A program made the position numbers and the translations under genes. Positions 36,511-46,460 of a DNA stretch of 64,000 bases are shown piece after piece. How positions within the stretch are numbered: the stretch's first letter is position 1; every line of letters begins with the position of its first letter. The notes under the pieces were generated by a model. That model was not told the DNA's origin and did no database searches. It worked only from the letters and a program-made list of their open reading frames with translations. The DNA is from Pseudomonas sp. 10S4 (GTDB taxonomy: Bacteria; Pseudomonadota; Gammaproteobacteria; Pseudomonadales; Pseudomonadaceae), in assembly GCF_034344865.1 (NCBI RefSeq), contig NZ_CP133774.1:3348001-3412000 (forward strand), given 5' to 3'.

Positions 36511-37860
36511 ATGCAGAACTCGACCCAAGCGGCGAATGCCTGGCGCATTCTGTTCCTGCTGTTCCTGGCCAACCTGTTCAACTTCTTCGACCGCACCATC
36601 CCCGCCATCATTATTGAGCCCATCCGTAAGGAATGGCACCTCAGCGACTTTCAGCTTGGGATCATCGGCACCGCGTTCACCATCGTCTACGCGATTGCCG
36701 GTCTGCCGCTGGGGCGAATGGCCGATACCGGTTCGCGCAGCAAGTTAATGGGCTGGGGCCTCGCGGTGTGGAGCGGGTTGACGGCGGTCAATGGCCTGGT
36801 CGGCAGTTTCTGGGGCTTCCTGCTGGTGCGCATGGGCATCGGCATCGGTGAAGCCAGTTACGCGCCAGCGGCCAACTCGCTGATTGGCGACCTGTTCCCG
36901 GCCCACCGTCGGGCGCGAGCCATGGGGATTTTCATGCTCGGGCTGCCGCTGGGCCTGCTGTTGGCGTTCTTCACCATCGGCGCGATGGTCAAGGCTTTCG
37001 ATAGCTGGCGCGCACCGTTCTTTATCGCGGCGGTGCCGGGGTTGATCCTGGCGATCTTCATGTTCTTCATTAAAGAACCGAAACGCGGCGCAGCGGAAAG
37101 CGTGCAAGTGTCCCAGGAACGTGTGGACCGGCCGATCCGTCGCGTACTGGCCGTGCCGACGTTCCTCTGGCTGGTGCTGGCAGGGCTGTGCTTCAACTTC
37201 GCGACCTATGCCTGCAACTCGTTCCTGGTGCCGATGCTGCAGCGCTATTTCCTGATGCCGTTGCAGGAAGCGGCGGTGGCGACCGGGGTGATCGTCGGCG
37301 TGACCGGGCTGTTCGGCTTGACCCTGGGCGGCTGGATCGCCGACAAGATTCACCAGCGTGTGGCCAATGGGCGACTGTTGTTTGCCGCGTTCAGTTTGAT
37401 CATCTCGACGGTGTGCACCGCGTGGGCGCTGCATGCCGGGCGCATTGAAATCGGGGTGTTTGTCGCGGTGTTCAGTCTGGGCTGGCTGTTTGCCTACAAC
37501 TTCTACACCTGCGTTTATACGGCGATTCAGGACGTGGTCGAACCGCGCCTGCGGGCAACGGCCATGGCGATGTTCTTTGCCGGGTTGTATTTGTTGGGCG
37601 GTGGATTGGGGCCGGTGGTGGTCGGTGGGTTATCCGATCACTTTGCGCATTCGGCGATGCTGACGGAGGGTGCCGAGCAGATGACCGAAGCGTTCAAGGC
37701 TATCGGTCTGCATGACGCGATGTACTTGATCCCGGTGGCGCTGTTTTTCACCATGGTGTTTCTATTTATGGCGTCGCGGTGTTTTGTGCGTGATGCAAAG
37801 CGGATGAAGGACGGGTTGGTGGCTGTCGTTGAGCCTGAAGGTGCTGCGGTGACTGCGTAA
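36511..37860 (+). CDS. MFS transporter (spinster-like)
   Basis: A 449-residue major facilitator protein with twelve predicted helices. The first loop motif is LGRMADTGSRSKLMGWG and helix 4 carries RMGIGIGEASYAPAANSLIG, as in the spinster/hexuronate-like MFS group. The substrate is unknown and no metabolic partner is adjacent. Confidence 0.85.
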   Translation: MQNSTQAANAWRILFLLFLANLFNFFDRTIPAIIIEPIRKEWHLSDFQLGIIGTAFTIVYAIAGLPLGRMADTGSRSKLMGWGLAVWSGLTAVNGLVGSFWGFLLVRMGIGIGEASYAPAANSLIGDLFPAHRRARAMGIFMLGLPLGLLLAFFTIGAMVKAFDSWRAPFFIAAVPGLILAIFMFFIKEPKRGAAESVQVSQERVDRPIRRVLAVPTFLWLVLAGLCFNFATYACNSFLVPMLQRYFLMPLQEAAVATGVIVGVTGLFGLTLGGWIADKIHQRVANGRLLFAAFSLIISTVCTAWALHAGRIEIGVFVAVFSLGWLFAYNFYTCVYTAIQDVVEPRLRATAMAMFFAGLYLLGGGLGPVVVGGLSDHFAHSAMLTEGAEQMTEAFKAIGLHDAMYLIPVALFFTMVFLFMASRCFVRDAKRMKDGLVAVVEPEGAAVTA

Positions 37861-37861
37861 C

Positions 37862-37942
37862 CGCCATCGCGAGCAAGCTCGCTCCCACATTGGATTTGTG
37901 AACGCCACAGATCCCCTGTGGGTGCGAGCTTGCTCGCGATCA
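37862..37942. repeat. REP pair (inverted)
   Basis: ATCGCGAGCAAGCTCGCTCC followed by GTGCGAGCTTGCTCGCGAT. It starts one base after the MFS stop codon. Confidence 0.8.
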
Positions 37943-37975
37943 GGCCATCAGCCACACCCCATCATTCCGGCAGAC

Positions 37976-38009
37976 AAAAAAAGGCCCGCATCACTGCGGG
38001 CCTTTTTTT
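37976..38009. terminator. Strong bidirectional terminator
   Basis: Stem AAGGCCCGCA/TGCGGGCCTT with A7/T7 tracts, between the MFS gene and rapA (convergent). Confidence 0.9.
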
Positions 38010-38034
38010 GTTTCTACGGAGTAGGAGAGGGCGA

Positions 38035-40880
38035 TTAACCCGCTACCAACACCCGAATTGCTTCCAGTCGCAGCGCAGCCTTGTCGAGCATGGCCAGGCC
38101 TTGCTCGCGCTGATTGCGCAGGGCAACCAGTTCGCTATCGCGTACGGTCGGGTTGACCGCTTGCAACGCGGTCAGGCGTGCCAGTTCTTCGTCAGTGTCG
38201 GCAGCCAGGCGACGTTGCGCCTCAGCCACACGCTCGGCGTGACGCGGGGCGATCTTCTCTTCGCCGGCGTTGATCCGTGGCGTCAGTTGATCGCGCTGAG
38301 CCTGGACGAACTTGTTGGCGCTGGCGCGCGGCACGCTTTCCAGTTGATCGTTCAGGGTTTCGAACGACACCCGGCCCGACAGGTCGTTGCCATTGGCATC
38401 GAGCAGGCAGCGCAGGGCGGCCGGCGGCAGGTAACGGCCCAGTTGCAAGGAGCGCGGGGCAACCACTTCGCTGACGTAGAGCAGTTCCAGCAACACGGTG
38501 CCAGGTTTCAGCGCCTTGTTCTTGATCAGCGCTACGGCGGTGTTGCCCATCGAACCGGACAACACCAGGTCCATACCACCCTGGACCATCGGGTGTTCCC
38601 AGGTGATGAACTGCATGTCTTCGCGAGACAGCGCCTGGTTGCGGTCGTAGGTGATGGTCACGCCTTCGTCGTCGCCCAGCGGGAAGCTGGCGTCGAGCAT
38701 TTTTTCGCTCGGCTTGAGGATCACGCATTTTCCGAATGGTCTTCGCTGTCGATGCCGAACGCGTCGAACAGGGTTTCCATATAGATCGGCAGGGCGAACT
38801 GATCGTCTTGCTCAAGGATGTCCTCGACCAACTGATCGCCTTCGCCCGAACCGCCGGAGTTGAGTTCCAGCAAGCGGTCGCGACCGGTGTGCAATTCGGC
38901 TTCCAGACGCTCACGCTCGCCGCGGGCCTCGTCGATCAGGGCTTGCCACTCGCCATCGTCGGCGTTTTCCAGCAGCGGCAGCAGGCGCGGGCCGAACTGA
39001 TGCTGCAAGGCGTTGCCGGTCGGACAAGTGTTGAGGAACGCGTTCAGCGCTTCGTGGTACCACTGGAACAGCCGCTCTTGCGGGCTGGTTTCCAGATACG
39101 GCACGTGCAGCTCGATGATGTGTTTCTGGCCGATCCGGTCCAGACGACCGATACGCTGCTCGAGCAGGTCCGGGTGCGCTGGCAGATCGAACAGCACCAA
39201 GTGGTGCGAGAACTGGAAGTTGCGACCTTCACTGCCGATTTCCGAGCAGATCAGCACTTGCGCGCCGAACTCTTCATCCGCGAAGTAGGCGGCGGCGCGG
39301 TCACGCTCGAGGATGTTCATGCCTTCGTGGAAGACCGTGGCCGGAATGCCGGAACGTACGCGCAGGGCGTCTTCCAGGTCCATGGCGGTTTCGGCGTGGG
39401 CGCAAATAACCAGCACTTTGGTGCGCTTGAGCATTTTCAGCTGATCGATCAGCCACTCGACGCGTGGGTCGAATTTCCACCAGCGTTCTTCTTCGTTGGC
39501 ATCCGGCTGGGCCTGGAAGCTGACTTCCGGGTACAGCTCGGCGTGATCGCCCAGCGGCAGTTCGAGGTATTCGTCCGGGCACGGCAGCGGGTACGGGTGC
39601 AGTTTGCGCTCCGGGAAACCCTGCACGGCGGCGCGGGTGTTACGGAACAGCACGCGGCCGGTGCCGTGGCGATCGAGCAACTCGCGCACCAGACGGGCGC
39701 TGGCTTCGGCGTCGCCATCGTTGACCGCGGTCAGCAGCGCTTCGCCTTCGTTGCCGAGGAAACCGTGAATAGTCTTGTGCGCTTCAGGCGACAGGCGCCC
39801 TTTGTCCAGCAGCTCCTGAACGGCTTCGGCCACCGGGCGATAGTTTTCGCTCTCGGCGCGGAAGGCGTGCAGGTCATGAAAACGGTTCGGGTCGAGCAGG
39901 CGCAGACGCGCGAAGTGGCTGTCCTGGCCCAGTTGTTCCGGGGTCGCGGTCAGCAGCAGCACACCAGGAATGACTTCTGCCAGTTGTTCAACCAGCGAGT
40001 ATTCCGGGCTGGCCTTTTCTTCGTGCCACACCAAGTGGTGGGCTTCGTCGACGACCAGCAAGTCCCAACCGGCGGCGAACAGCGCGTCCTGGGCCTTCTC
40101 GTCGTCCACCAGCCATTCCAGTGCAACCAGCGCGAGCTGGGTGTCTTCGAACGGGTTGGCGGCATCGCTTTCGATAAAGCGTTCTTCGTCGAACAGCGCG
40201 ACTTGCAGGTTGAAGCGGCGGCGCATCTCGACCAGCCACTGGTGTTGCAGGTTCTCAGGAACCAGGATCAACACGCGGTTGGCGCGACCCGAGAGCAGTT
40301 GGCGATGGATGACCAGGCCGGCTTCGATGGTTTTACCCAGGCCTACTTCGTCCGCCAGCAGAACCCGAGGCGCGATACGGTCGGCGACTTCACGGGCGAT
40401 GTGCAATTGGTGCGCGATTGGCTGCGCACGCACGCCGCCCAGGCCCCAGAGGGCAGACTGCAACTGACGGCTGGTGTGTTCCAGCGTGTGATAACGCAGG
40501 GAGAACCAGGCCAACGGGTCGATCTGCCCGGCGAACAGACGATCGCTGGCCAGACGGAACTGAATGAAGTTCGACAGTTGGGTTTCCGGCAGGGTGACCG
40601 CTTCGTTCTGCGCGTTGAGGCCGTGGTAGACCAGCAGGCCATCGACGTCGTCGACTTCCTGTACGGTCAGTTTCCAGCCTTCGAAGTGAGTGATCGAGTC
40701 ACCCGGCGAAAACCGCACACGTGTGAGGGGCGCATTCCGTAGCGCGTACTGACGAGTGTCGCCAGTGGCCGGATAGAGCACGGTCAACAAGCGGCCGTCC
40801 TGTGCCAGAACGGTGCCCAAACCCAGCTCGGCTTCGCTGTCACTAATCCAGCGTTGCCCCGGTTGATACTGCTGCGCCAT
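38035..40880 (-). pseudogene. rapA: RNA polymerase-associated protein RapA, split by a frameshift
   Basis: The first frame (40880 to 38721) holds a Swi2/Snf2 ATPase: N-terminal Tudor-like domains, Walker [15 protein letters not shown] (about 175), DEAH box VVDEAHHL (about 277), and the helicase C-terminal block [20 protein letters not shown]. It stops after DSEDHSENA. The second frame (38724 to 38035) resumes with [20 protein letters not shown] and the C-terminal RapA domain. Together they give the normal length of about 948 residues. Restoring one C in GCG-TGATCC gives ENALILKP. RapA recycles stalled RNA polymerase. The stop and a GTG start overlap (GTGA), so two polypeptides could be made if the break is real. 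Confidence 0.88.
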
Positions 40881-40952
40881 GCTGCCTGACTCCCACCTTG
40901 AAAAAGCGGGCTATCTTAACGGAATGAGCCTTCAGGGCCAAAGGATTACTCA

Positions 40953-40989
40953 TGTAGGAGCTGCCGAAGGCTGCGATCTTTTGATCTTG
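40953..40989. repeat. Single TGCCGAAGGCTGCGATC-family repeat
   Basis: TGTAGGAGCTGCCGAAGGCT followed by GCGATCTTTTGATCTTGG, one copy without an inverted partner, between divergent genes. A related copy lies at 41480-41510. Confidence 0.75.
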
Positions 40990-41120
40990 GGGAACGCTTG
41001 AGTTCTGTGCTGTCGGATAAAACATAGCGGCCCGCACGTGTGCTGGTTCACAACTTTGCGACCGATGGCTCAAGTCGCAACCTGCGCAGCCGACAGCCTG
41101 AAGACAGGAGACTAATAATT

Positions 41121-41462
41121 ATGCTGCAACCGATGCTGCCCTTGAGTGCCGTGCCGATCACCTCACAGCAGGACCCGATCCGCCAGCGCCCGGACATTCC
41201 GCCGGTAGTGCCTGTGCAGGAAAGCTCCAGCGACAGCACGATCGACATGCAAAAACGCGACCCGGAAGAGGCCGCCCTGCAACTGCGCGAAGAACAGCGC
41301 CGAAAGCAGGAGCAAGATCGCCGCCGTCGCGAGGCCGATGAGGACCCGGAAGAACACCTGGCGATTCCCGGTGACGAACTCAATGCCGACAACACTGTGC
41401 CGGTCGCACCGTTGATAGACGATCAGCCGCGCCAAGGGCTTTGGGTCGATATCCAGATCTAA
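41121..41462 (+). CDS. Charged Pseudomonas protein of unknown function
   Basis: A 113-residue protein. Residues 45-85 are an Arg/Glu/Gln-rich coiled-coil-like stretch (DPEEAALQLREEQRRKQEQD), flanked by Pro-rich ends. AGGAG lies 10 bases before the chosen ATG. There is no signal or membrane segment. Relatives occur in most pseudomonads with no known role. Confidence 0.7.
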   Translation: MLQPMLPLSAVPITSQQDPIRQRPDIPPVVPVQESSSDSTIDMQKRDPEEAALQLREEQRRKQEQDRRRREADEDPEEHLAIPGDELNADNTVPVAPLIDDQPRQGLWVDIQI

Positions 41463-41508
41463 GATCTGACTTCGCCCCCCGTAGGAGCTACCGAAGGCTG
41501 CGATCTTT

Positions 41509-42699
41509 TCAGACGCCGTCGTCTCTGGCCATTTCCCCCAGATTCCCCAACAACACATCAATCTCCTCCTCGGTGTTCAAATAACTCACTGCAATCCGCG
41601 CAATGCTCTCGAGTCTTCTGGCCTGCATATCCAACGGTGTATAGGCCACACCATTGGCGCCGATGTTGATCCCATGCTGTGCCAACCGTTGCTTGAGCTC
41701 GACGCTGTCCCAACCCTTGAGCGTGAACGCGATCAGCCCGGATTGATGATCGGCCAGGCCGAGGTTGTGCAGTGTCAGGCCGGGGATCGTTATGAGCTGT
41801 TCGCGCAAGCGCCGACTGAGCGAATCGATCCGCTGACGGATGTTTGAAACGCCCCAACCGTTGCATTCTTCCAGCGCATTCGCCAACCCGGCCAGCAAGG
41901 CCACAGACACTTCGCTGCTTTCAAAGCGCCGGGCATCGTTGCGCAGGGCAAAGCCTTCACCGTCCCACGGGGCTGAAAACACATCGAGTTGAGTCGGTTT
42001 TAGCCGCTCCACAAATCCCGGCCTTATGTAAAGCAGTGCCGTTCCTCGAGGCCCTCGGAGGAATTTGCGCCCGGCGCCCTTGAGCACATCGCAGTTCAGC
42101 GCCTGGACATCACAGGGCAATTGCCCTAGCGCCTGGCCGGCGTCGATGAAATAAGCGATGCCGTGTTGTTGCGCCACCACGCCAATCGCCTCGGCGGGAT
42201 TGATCAGGCCACCGTTGGCGGGCAGCCACGTCAGGGCGATCAACTTCACTTTTGGGTCGATCATTTGCACCAGGGCACTTACGGACACCGCGCCCGTTTC
42301 GTCGCAGGGGATTATCTCCAGTTGCGCGCCAGCGCTGACAGCCCGGGCGATGCACGCCAGATTGCCGCCCCATTCGTGGCGGCCGACCAGAATCCGGTCG
42401 CCGGTTTGCCAAGGTCCAAGCGCGTTGAACGCCATGCCCCAGGCCGCCGAGCCGCTGCTGGCGAAGGCGATGGTTTCGGGCACGGTGTTCAGCAGGGTCG
42501 CCGCCGCCGTTCGGGCGCGGGCCTGGATGCTTTGATCGGCGGCCTCCATCGGACCGCCGAGGGCTTCGCGTTGCAATTGCTCGCGGATCGCGTCGAGGGT
42601 CGCCTGGCTTGGCAGCGAGGCGCCCGCATGGTTGAAGTGAATCACGCGGGCGCAACCCGGAGTGGCCGCCCGCAAACGCTCCACTTCGGCACGGTTCAT
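41509..42699 (-). CDS. Class V aminotransferase-fold PLP enzyme
   Basis: A 396-residue PLP enzyme related to cysteine desulfurases and isopenicillin-N epimerase. VIHFNHAGASLPSQATLDAI is the family start, FIDAGQALGQLPCDVQALN holds the cofactor Asp region, and LKGAGRKFLRGPRGTALLYI carries the PLP lysine. It overlaps a RidA gene by 4 bases; RidA clears reactive enamine/imine intermediates released by PLP enzymes, so the two probably work together. It may be a lyase or desulfurase acting on an amino acid; the substrate is not known. Confidence 0.85.
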   Translation of the reverse strand: MNRAEVERLRAATPGCARVIHFNHAGASLPSQATLDAIREQLQREALGGPMEAADQSIQARARTAAATLLNTVPETIAFASSGSAAWGMAFNALGPWQTGDRILVGRHEWGGNLACIARAVSAGAQLEIIPCDETGAVSVSALVQMIDPKVKLIALTWLPANGGLINPAEAIGVVAQQHGIAYFIDAGQALGQLPCDVQALNCDVLKGAGRKFLRGPRGTALLYIRPGFVERLKPTQLDVFSAPWDGEGFALRNDARRFESSEVSVALLAGLANALEECNGWGVSNIRQRIDSLSRRLREQLITIPGLTLHNLGLADHQSGLIAFTLKGWDSVELKQRLAQHGINIGANGVAYTPLDMQARRLESIARIAVSYLNTEEEIDVLLGNLGEMARDDGV

Positions 42700-43166
42700 G
42701 GTTTGAGCTCGAAAATCGCGTCGATTTCCACGGCTACACCGCCCGGCAGGCTGGAAACACCAACAGCCGTACGTACATGCCGCCCTTTCTCGCCGAGAGC
42801 ATTGACCAGCAGGTTCGACGCGCCGTTGGCCACCGCGCCCTGGCGCTGGAATTCTGCGGAGCTGGCGATAAATACGCCGAGACGGATGATTCGCACCAGT
42901 TTTGAGAGGTCATCGCCCAATGCATCGCTCAGTTGCGCGAGTAAGCCCAATGCCGCCAGTTCAGCGGCGTTGGCACCTTCTTCTTCGGAGATTGCGTCGC
43001 CGAGTCGTCCGACGAAGGCTGGTTTGCCGTCGAGCATCGGAATCTGCCCCGAAATGTAGAGCTGGTTCTGACTGACCACATGGTTGACGTAGTTGGCGAT
43101 CGGCTGGCTTGGGGTTGGCAGCTTCAGGCCGAGTTGCTGGACGCGTTGGGCGAGTGAATCGGTCAT
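42696..43166 (-). CDS. RidA family (YjgF) enamine/imine deaminase
   Basis: A 156-residue RidA-family protein, longer than housekeeping RidA (about 128) and matching the YjgF_YER057c_UK114-like longer subgroup. Typical motifs are NQLYISGQIPMLDGKPAFVG and RTAVGVSSLPGGVAVEIDAI. It hydrolyses reactive enamines or imines. It lies between a LysR gene upstream and the aminotransferase-fold gene, whose start it overlaps. Confidence 0.88.
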   Translation of the reverse strand: MTDSLAQRVQQLGLKLPTPSQPIANYVNHVVSQNQLYISGQIPMLDGKPAFVGRLGDAISEEEGANAAELAALGLLAQLSDALGDDLSKLVRIIRLGVFIASSAEFQRQGAVANGASNLLVNALGEKGRHVRTAVGVSSLPGGVAVEIDAIFELKP

Positions 43167-43254
43167 GGTGAATCCTCCTGAATGAAGGGCTCAGCATGTT
43201 GGCGTCGCGGCCGCGCGACAAACGCATAGATTTAATCCGACGTATTCATTTGGT

Positions 43255-44148
43255 TCATGTGTCGACGATTTCATTCAACCATTGGGCGAAGCATTCGGCC
43301 GCATGGCTGGGCGGGCGATCCGGGGTGACCAGCCAATAGCCGATCTCGCCAAGGAATGGCGGGGTATCGAAGGCTTCTACCAGCGCGCCTTCCTTGAGCC
43401 GGCGTTCGATCAAGTGTTGGCGGCCCATGGCGATGCCTTGGCCGGCCACGGCGGCTTCGACGACGATGTTGTAGTCGTGGAGCATCACGCTGGGGTAATG
43501 GCTGAGGTCGACGGCGTTACGGGCGCTCCAGTCTGTCCACTCGAACGGCTGGTAGGACTTGGCCATGAGCAACGGGCCTTTGTCGACGCCTTGCGCCTTG
43601 AACGCTGGGCTGCACACTGGGGTGAGCGTTTCCAGCATGAATCGCCGGGCCTGGACCTTGGGCCAGCCGCCCTTGCCGTAGCGGATCGCGAGGTCTACTT
43701 CGCCGCCGCTGACGTCGGCCAATTGCACCGAGGGCAGCAGTTCCACATGAATCTGGGGATAGCGCGCGTTAAAACCGGCCAGTCGCGGTGCCAGCCACAG
43801 GGTGGCGAACGAAGCGAGCAGGCCGATGCGTAGGGTGGCTTCCTGTTGTTCATTACCGCGTAGTTCACGGGTGGCCGAGGCGATGGATTCCAGCGCAGGT
43901 TGAATCTTGCGGTAATAGCTTTCGCCGGCCGGTGTCAGATCGATGGCCCGGGTGCGGCGAATAAACAGTCGCTGGTTGAGGAATTGCTCGAGTTTCTGCA
44001 CCTGATGGCTGATTGCACTTTGGGTCACCGACAGCTCATCGGCAGCCTTGATGAAACTCAAATGGCGGGCCACGGCCTCGAAGGCGCGCAGGGCCATCAA
44101 GGGCGGCAGGTCCTGGTGCAATTCCACAGTCGGGTCCTTTGGGTCCAT
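43255..44148 (-). CDS. LysR family transcriptional regulator (GcvA-like)
   Basis: A 297-residue LysR regulator of the GcvA/AmpR-like group. The helix-turn-helix is MALRAFEAVARHLSFIKAAD, ELSVTQSAISHQVQKLEQFL, with effector-domain segments DLAIRYGKGGWPKVQ and LPSVQLADVSGGEV. The start at 44148 is the conserved one; an upstream in-frame extension is not. It lies 88 bases upstream of ridA on the same strand and may control the ridA-aminotransferase pair. Confidence 0.88.
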   Translation of the reverse strand: MDPKDPTVELHQDLPPLMALRAFEAVARHLSFIKAADELSVTQSAISHQVQKLEQFLNQRLFIRRTRAIDLTPAGESYYRKIQPALESIASATRELRGNEQQEATLRIGLLASFATLWLAPRLAGFNARYPQIHVELLPSVQLADVSGGEVDLAIRYGKGGWPKVQARRFMLETLTPVCSPAFKAQGVDKGPLLMAKSYQPFEWTDWSARNAVDLSHYPSVMLHDYNIVVEAAVAGQGIAMGRQHLIERRLKEGALVEAFDTPPFLGEIGYWLVTPDRPPSHAAECFAQWLNEIVDT

Positions 44149-44297
44149 CGCAAAGCACCGATTGTGCGGTGAAACATCGCCTTGAGCACATATTTTGTTA
44201 AGCCCTCGTTGCGCAGGTGACTGGTCAGCGCGGGCGCCAGACCGCATTATTGGCGCAATCCCGACTGAACTTCCTTTCCAGCGATGCACTGAACACC

Positions 44298-44459
44298 ATG
44301 AGCCAAGACGACAAACTGATCGACCTTAATGCCGAACGCGCCAAGCGGGTTCATGACCTCAACGATAAGCGCCTGAACGAAGTCCGCCAGGCGTTCGAGC
44401 AGGCCATGCCGTTGGGTAAAGCGAAGAAAAAGCCGAAAAACAAACCGAAAAAGCGTTGA
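44298..44459 (+). CDS. Small basic protein, unknown function
   Basis: A 53-residue protein (MSQDDKLIDLNAERAKRVHD ... LGKAKKKPKNKPKKR) with a helical charged N-terminus and a Lys/Pro-rich tail. The inner start at 44298 is preferred because the upstream extension overlaps the divergent LysR promoter and is not protein-like. It could bind nucleic acid, but nothing proves it. Confidence 0.6.
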   Translation: MSQDDKLIDLNAERAKRVHDLNDKRLNEVRQAFEQAMPLGKAKKKPKNKPKKR

Positions 44460-44602
44460 AACCCCCTGCATCGATTGATGCAGGTCAGTTATTTCCCTCC
44501 TTTACGCCCAGTCTCGGGCGGCATTGATCCCGGTCAATTTTCTCTCCTGCCCGATTGGTTAACTTAGCCCCATCGCAACAGGGCAAGTGCAGGAGGCCAG
44601 TC

Positions 44603-44716
44603 ATGTTTTTCGATAACGTGGTGATCGCCGGAGTGCTGACAGTCGGCCTCATGGTTCTGTTTTTTGCAGGGTTTGGATATTTCATCTGGAAGGATTCCCA
44701 TAAGCGCAAACCGTAG
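44603..44716 (+). CDS. ccoM: cbb3-type cytochrome c oxidase small subunit CcoM
   Basis: A 37-residue single-helix protein (MFFDNVVIAGVLTVGLMVLF, FAGFGYFIWKDSHKRKP) with a strong AGGAGG 6 bases before the ATG. It matches the small CcoM subunit found in cbb3 oxidases of Pseudomonas, which stabilises the complex. The ccoNOQP genes are not in this window, so it is encoded apart from its partners. A UUCG-loop terminator follows directly. The assignment rests on the characteristic short sequence. Confidence 0.75.
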   Translation: MFFDNVVIAGVLTVGLMVLFFAGFGYFIWKDSHKRKP

Positions 44717-44751
44717 GTCTTTCCGGACGCAATGAGCACGCAAGGCATTTT

Positions 44752-44776
44752 GGGCAACTTCGGTTGCCCTTTTTTT
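44752..44776 (+). terminator. UUCG-tetraloop terminator after ccoM
   Basis: GGGCAAC-TTCG-GTTGCCC followed by seven T, 36 bases after the ccoM stop. Confidence 0.92.
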
Positions 44777-44809
44777 GTCCACGATTTAACGGGCAGTACA
44801 CCGAACTCC

Positions 44810-44899
44810 TGTGGAAGCGGGCTTGCTCGCGAAGGCGGTGTGCCAGGCGATATTGAATTCGACTGATACACCACTTTCGCGAGCAAGCCCGCTCCCACA
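44810..44899. repeat. REP pair (inverted)
   Basis: TGTGGAAGCGGGCTTGCTCG and its inverted copy ending CCGCTCCCACA. Confidence 0.8.
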
Positions 44900-44934
44900 G
44901 GGATCTACAGTGTTTGGAAGAAAGCAGCAGGTAT

Positions 44935-44970
44935 GAAAAAGGCGCGAACCTCACGGAACGCGCCTTTTTC
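44935..44970. terminator. Bidirectional terminator downstream of the Pit gene
   Basis: A 12-bp stem, GAAAAAGGCGCG (44935-44946) with CGCGCCTTTTTC (44959-44970), next to the Pit stop codon. Confidence 0.88.
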
Positions 44971-44984
44971 GTTGCAGCGATGTA

Positions 44985-46460
44985 TCAGCTACCCAGCGCC
45001 TTCGACGCCAGCCAGAACAGGCCGGCCGACAGGGCTACAGTGGCTGGCAGGGTCAGGATCCAGGCCAGCAGGATGGTTTTGACGGTGCCACCTTGCAGGC
45101 CGCTTTTGTTGGCGATCATGGTGCCGGCCACGCCCGAGGACAGGACGTGGGTGGTGGACACCGGCAGGCTGAAGATGTTGGCCAGGCCGATCATGCCGGC
45201 GGTGGTGATTTGTGCCGACATGCCTTGTGCGTAGGTCATGCCTTGCTTGCCGATCTTCTCGCCGATGGTCAGTACCACGCGTTTCCAGCCAACCATGGTG
45301 CCCAGGCCCAGGGCCAGGGCAACCGCCAGAATCACCCAGAACGGGGCGTATTCAGTGGTGGTGGTCAGGTCTTTGCGCAGTTTGTCCAGGTCAGCCTTTT
45401 CACGGGCTTGCAGGCCTGGGAGCTTGGCGACTTTGCGTGCTGTGTCATCCAGGCAGAGCAGGTAGCGACGCACTTCGATGCGGCTTTCCGACGGCAGCGA
45501 ATGGTAGTCGGCTACACCCTTGAGGGTGTCGAGCAGGGCGCTGATGGTCGGTTCGGTCTGTTGCGGGTTGCAACGGAATTTCTCCGGCAAGTCGCCTTCC
45601 ACGCTTTTGCCCAGCGCCAGGAATTCACCCAGGGTGTCGGCATTGCGCTTGTAGAACTGGCTCAAGTGCAGGGTCGCATCGCGGGTACGTTCGATCTGGT
45701 AAGTGGTGCTGCTCAGGTCGAGTACGAACTGCGCCGGCACGATACCGATCAACACCAGCATGATCAGGCCGATACCTTTCTGGCCATCGTTGGAACCGTG
45801 CACGAAGCTCACGGCCATGGCCGAGATCACCAGTACCAGACGGTTCCAGAACGGTGGGTGCTTCTTGTCGTCGAGCTTGCGACGCTGGTCCGGCGTCTTG
45901 TGCATCTTCGACAGCGGGCGCCACCATTTAAGGCCGATCAACACCAGCGCGGCAACGATGAAGCCGGCTATTGGCGAGAACACCAGGGACGCGCCGATAT
46001 CGATCGCCTTCTGCCAGTTCACGCCATCGGCCAACGGAATGTCGTTGATCAACGCGTTGGCCAGGCCGACACCGAGGATCGAACCGATCAGGGTGTGGGA
46101 GCTGGAGGCAGGGATACCGAAGTACCAGGTGCCCAGGTTCCAGGTGATGGCGGCGGCAAGCAACGAGAACACCATGGCCAGTCCGTGTCCGGTGTTCACA
46201 TTGATCAGCAGCTCTACCGGCAGCAAGTGAACGATGGCATACGCCACGCCCACACCGCCCAGCAGCACGCCGAGAAAGTTGAACACACCGGAAAAGAACA
46301 CCGCCAGATGAGGCGGCATGGCTTTGGTGTAGATAACAGTGGCCACCGCGTTGGCAGTGTCATGAAAGCCGTTGATGAACTCGAAGGCGAGGACAAAGGC
46401 CAGGGCGAGCAAGAGGCTCACAAGCACCCAAGCATCTAGTCCGCTGAATAAATCGATCAT
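44985..46460 (-). CDS. Inorganic phosphate transporter, Pit family
   Basis: A 491-residue inner-membrane Pit transporter. The duplicated family motifs are both present: FINGFHDTANAVATVIYTKA near the N-terminus and FVHGSNDGQKGIGLIMLVLI in the middle. LGTWYFGIPASSSHTLIGSI and IFSLPVSTTHVLSSGVAGTM are the paired later motifs. A large soluble loop lies about residues 255-365. It imports metal-phosphate with H+ at low affinity. There is no PhoU-like DUF47 partner gene beside it. Confidence 0.9.
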   Translation of the reverse strand: MIDLFSGLDAWVLVSLLLALAFVLAFEFINGFHDTANAVATVIYTKAMPPHLAVFFSGVFNFLGVLLGGVGVAYAIVHLLPVELLINVNTGHGLAMVFSLLAAAITWNLGTWYFGIPASSSHTLIGSILGVGLANALINDIPLADGVNWQKAIDIGASLVFSPIAGFIVAALVLIGLKWWRPLSKMHKTPDQRRKLDDKKHPPFWNRLVLVISAMAVSFVHGSNDGQKGIGLIMLVLIGIVPAQFVLDLSSTTYQIERTRDATLHLSQFYKRNADTLGEFLALGKSVEGDLPEKFRCNPQQTEPTISALLDTLKGVADYHSLPSESRIEVRRYLLCLDDTARKVAKLPGLQAREKADLDKLRKDLTTTTEYAPFWVILAVALALGLGTMVGWKRVVLTIGEKIGKQGMTYAQGMSAQITTAGMIGLANIFSLPVSTTHVLSSGVAGTMIANKSGLQGGTVKTILLAWILTLPATVALSAGLFWLASKALGS

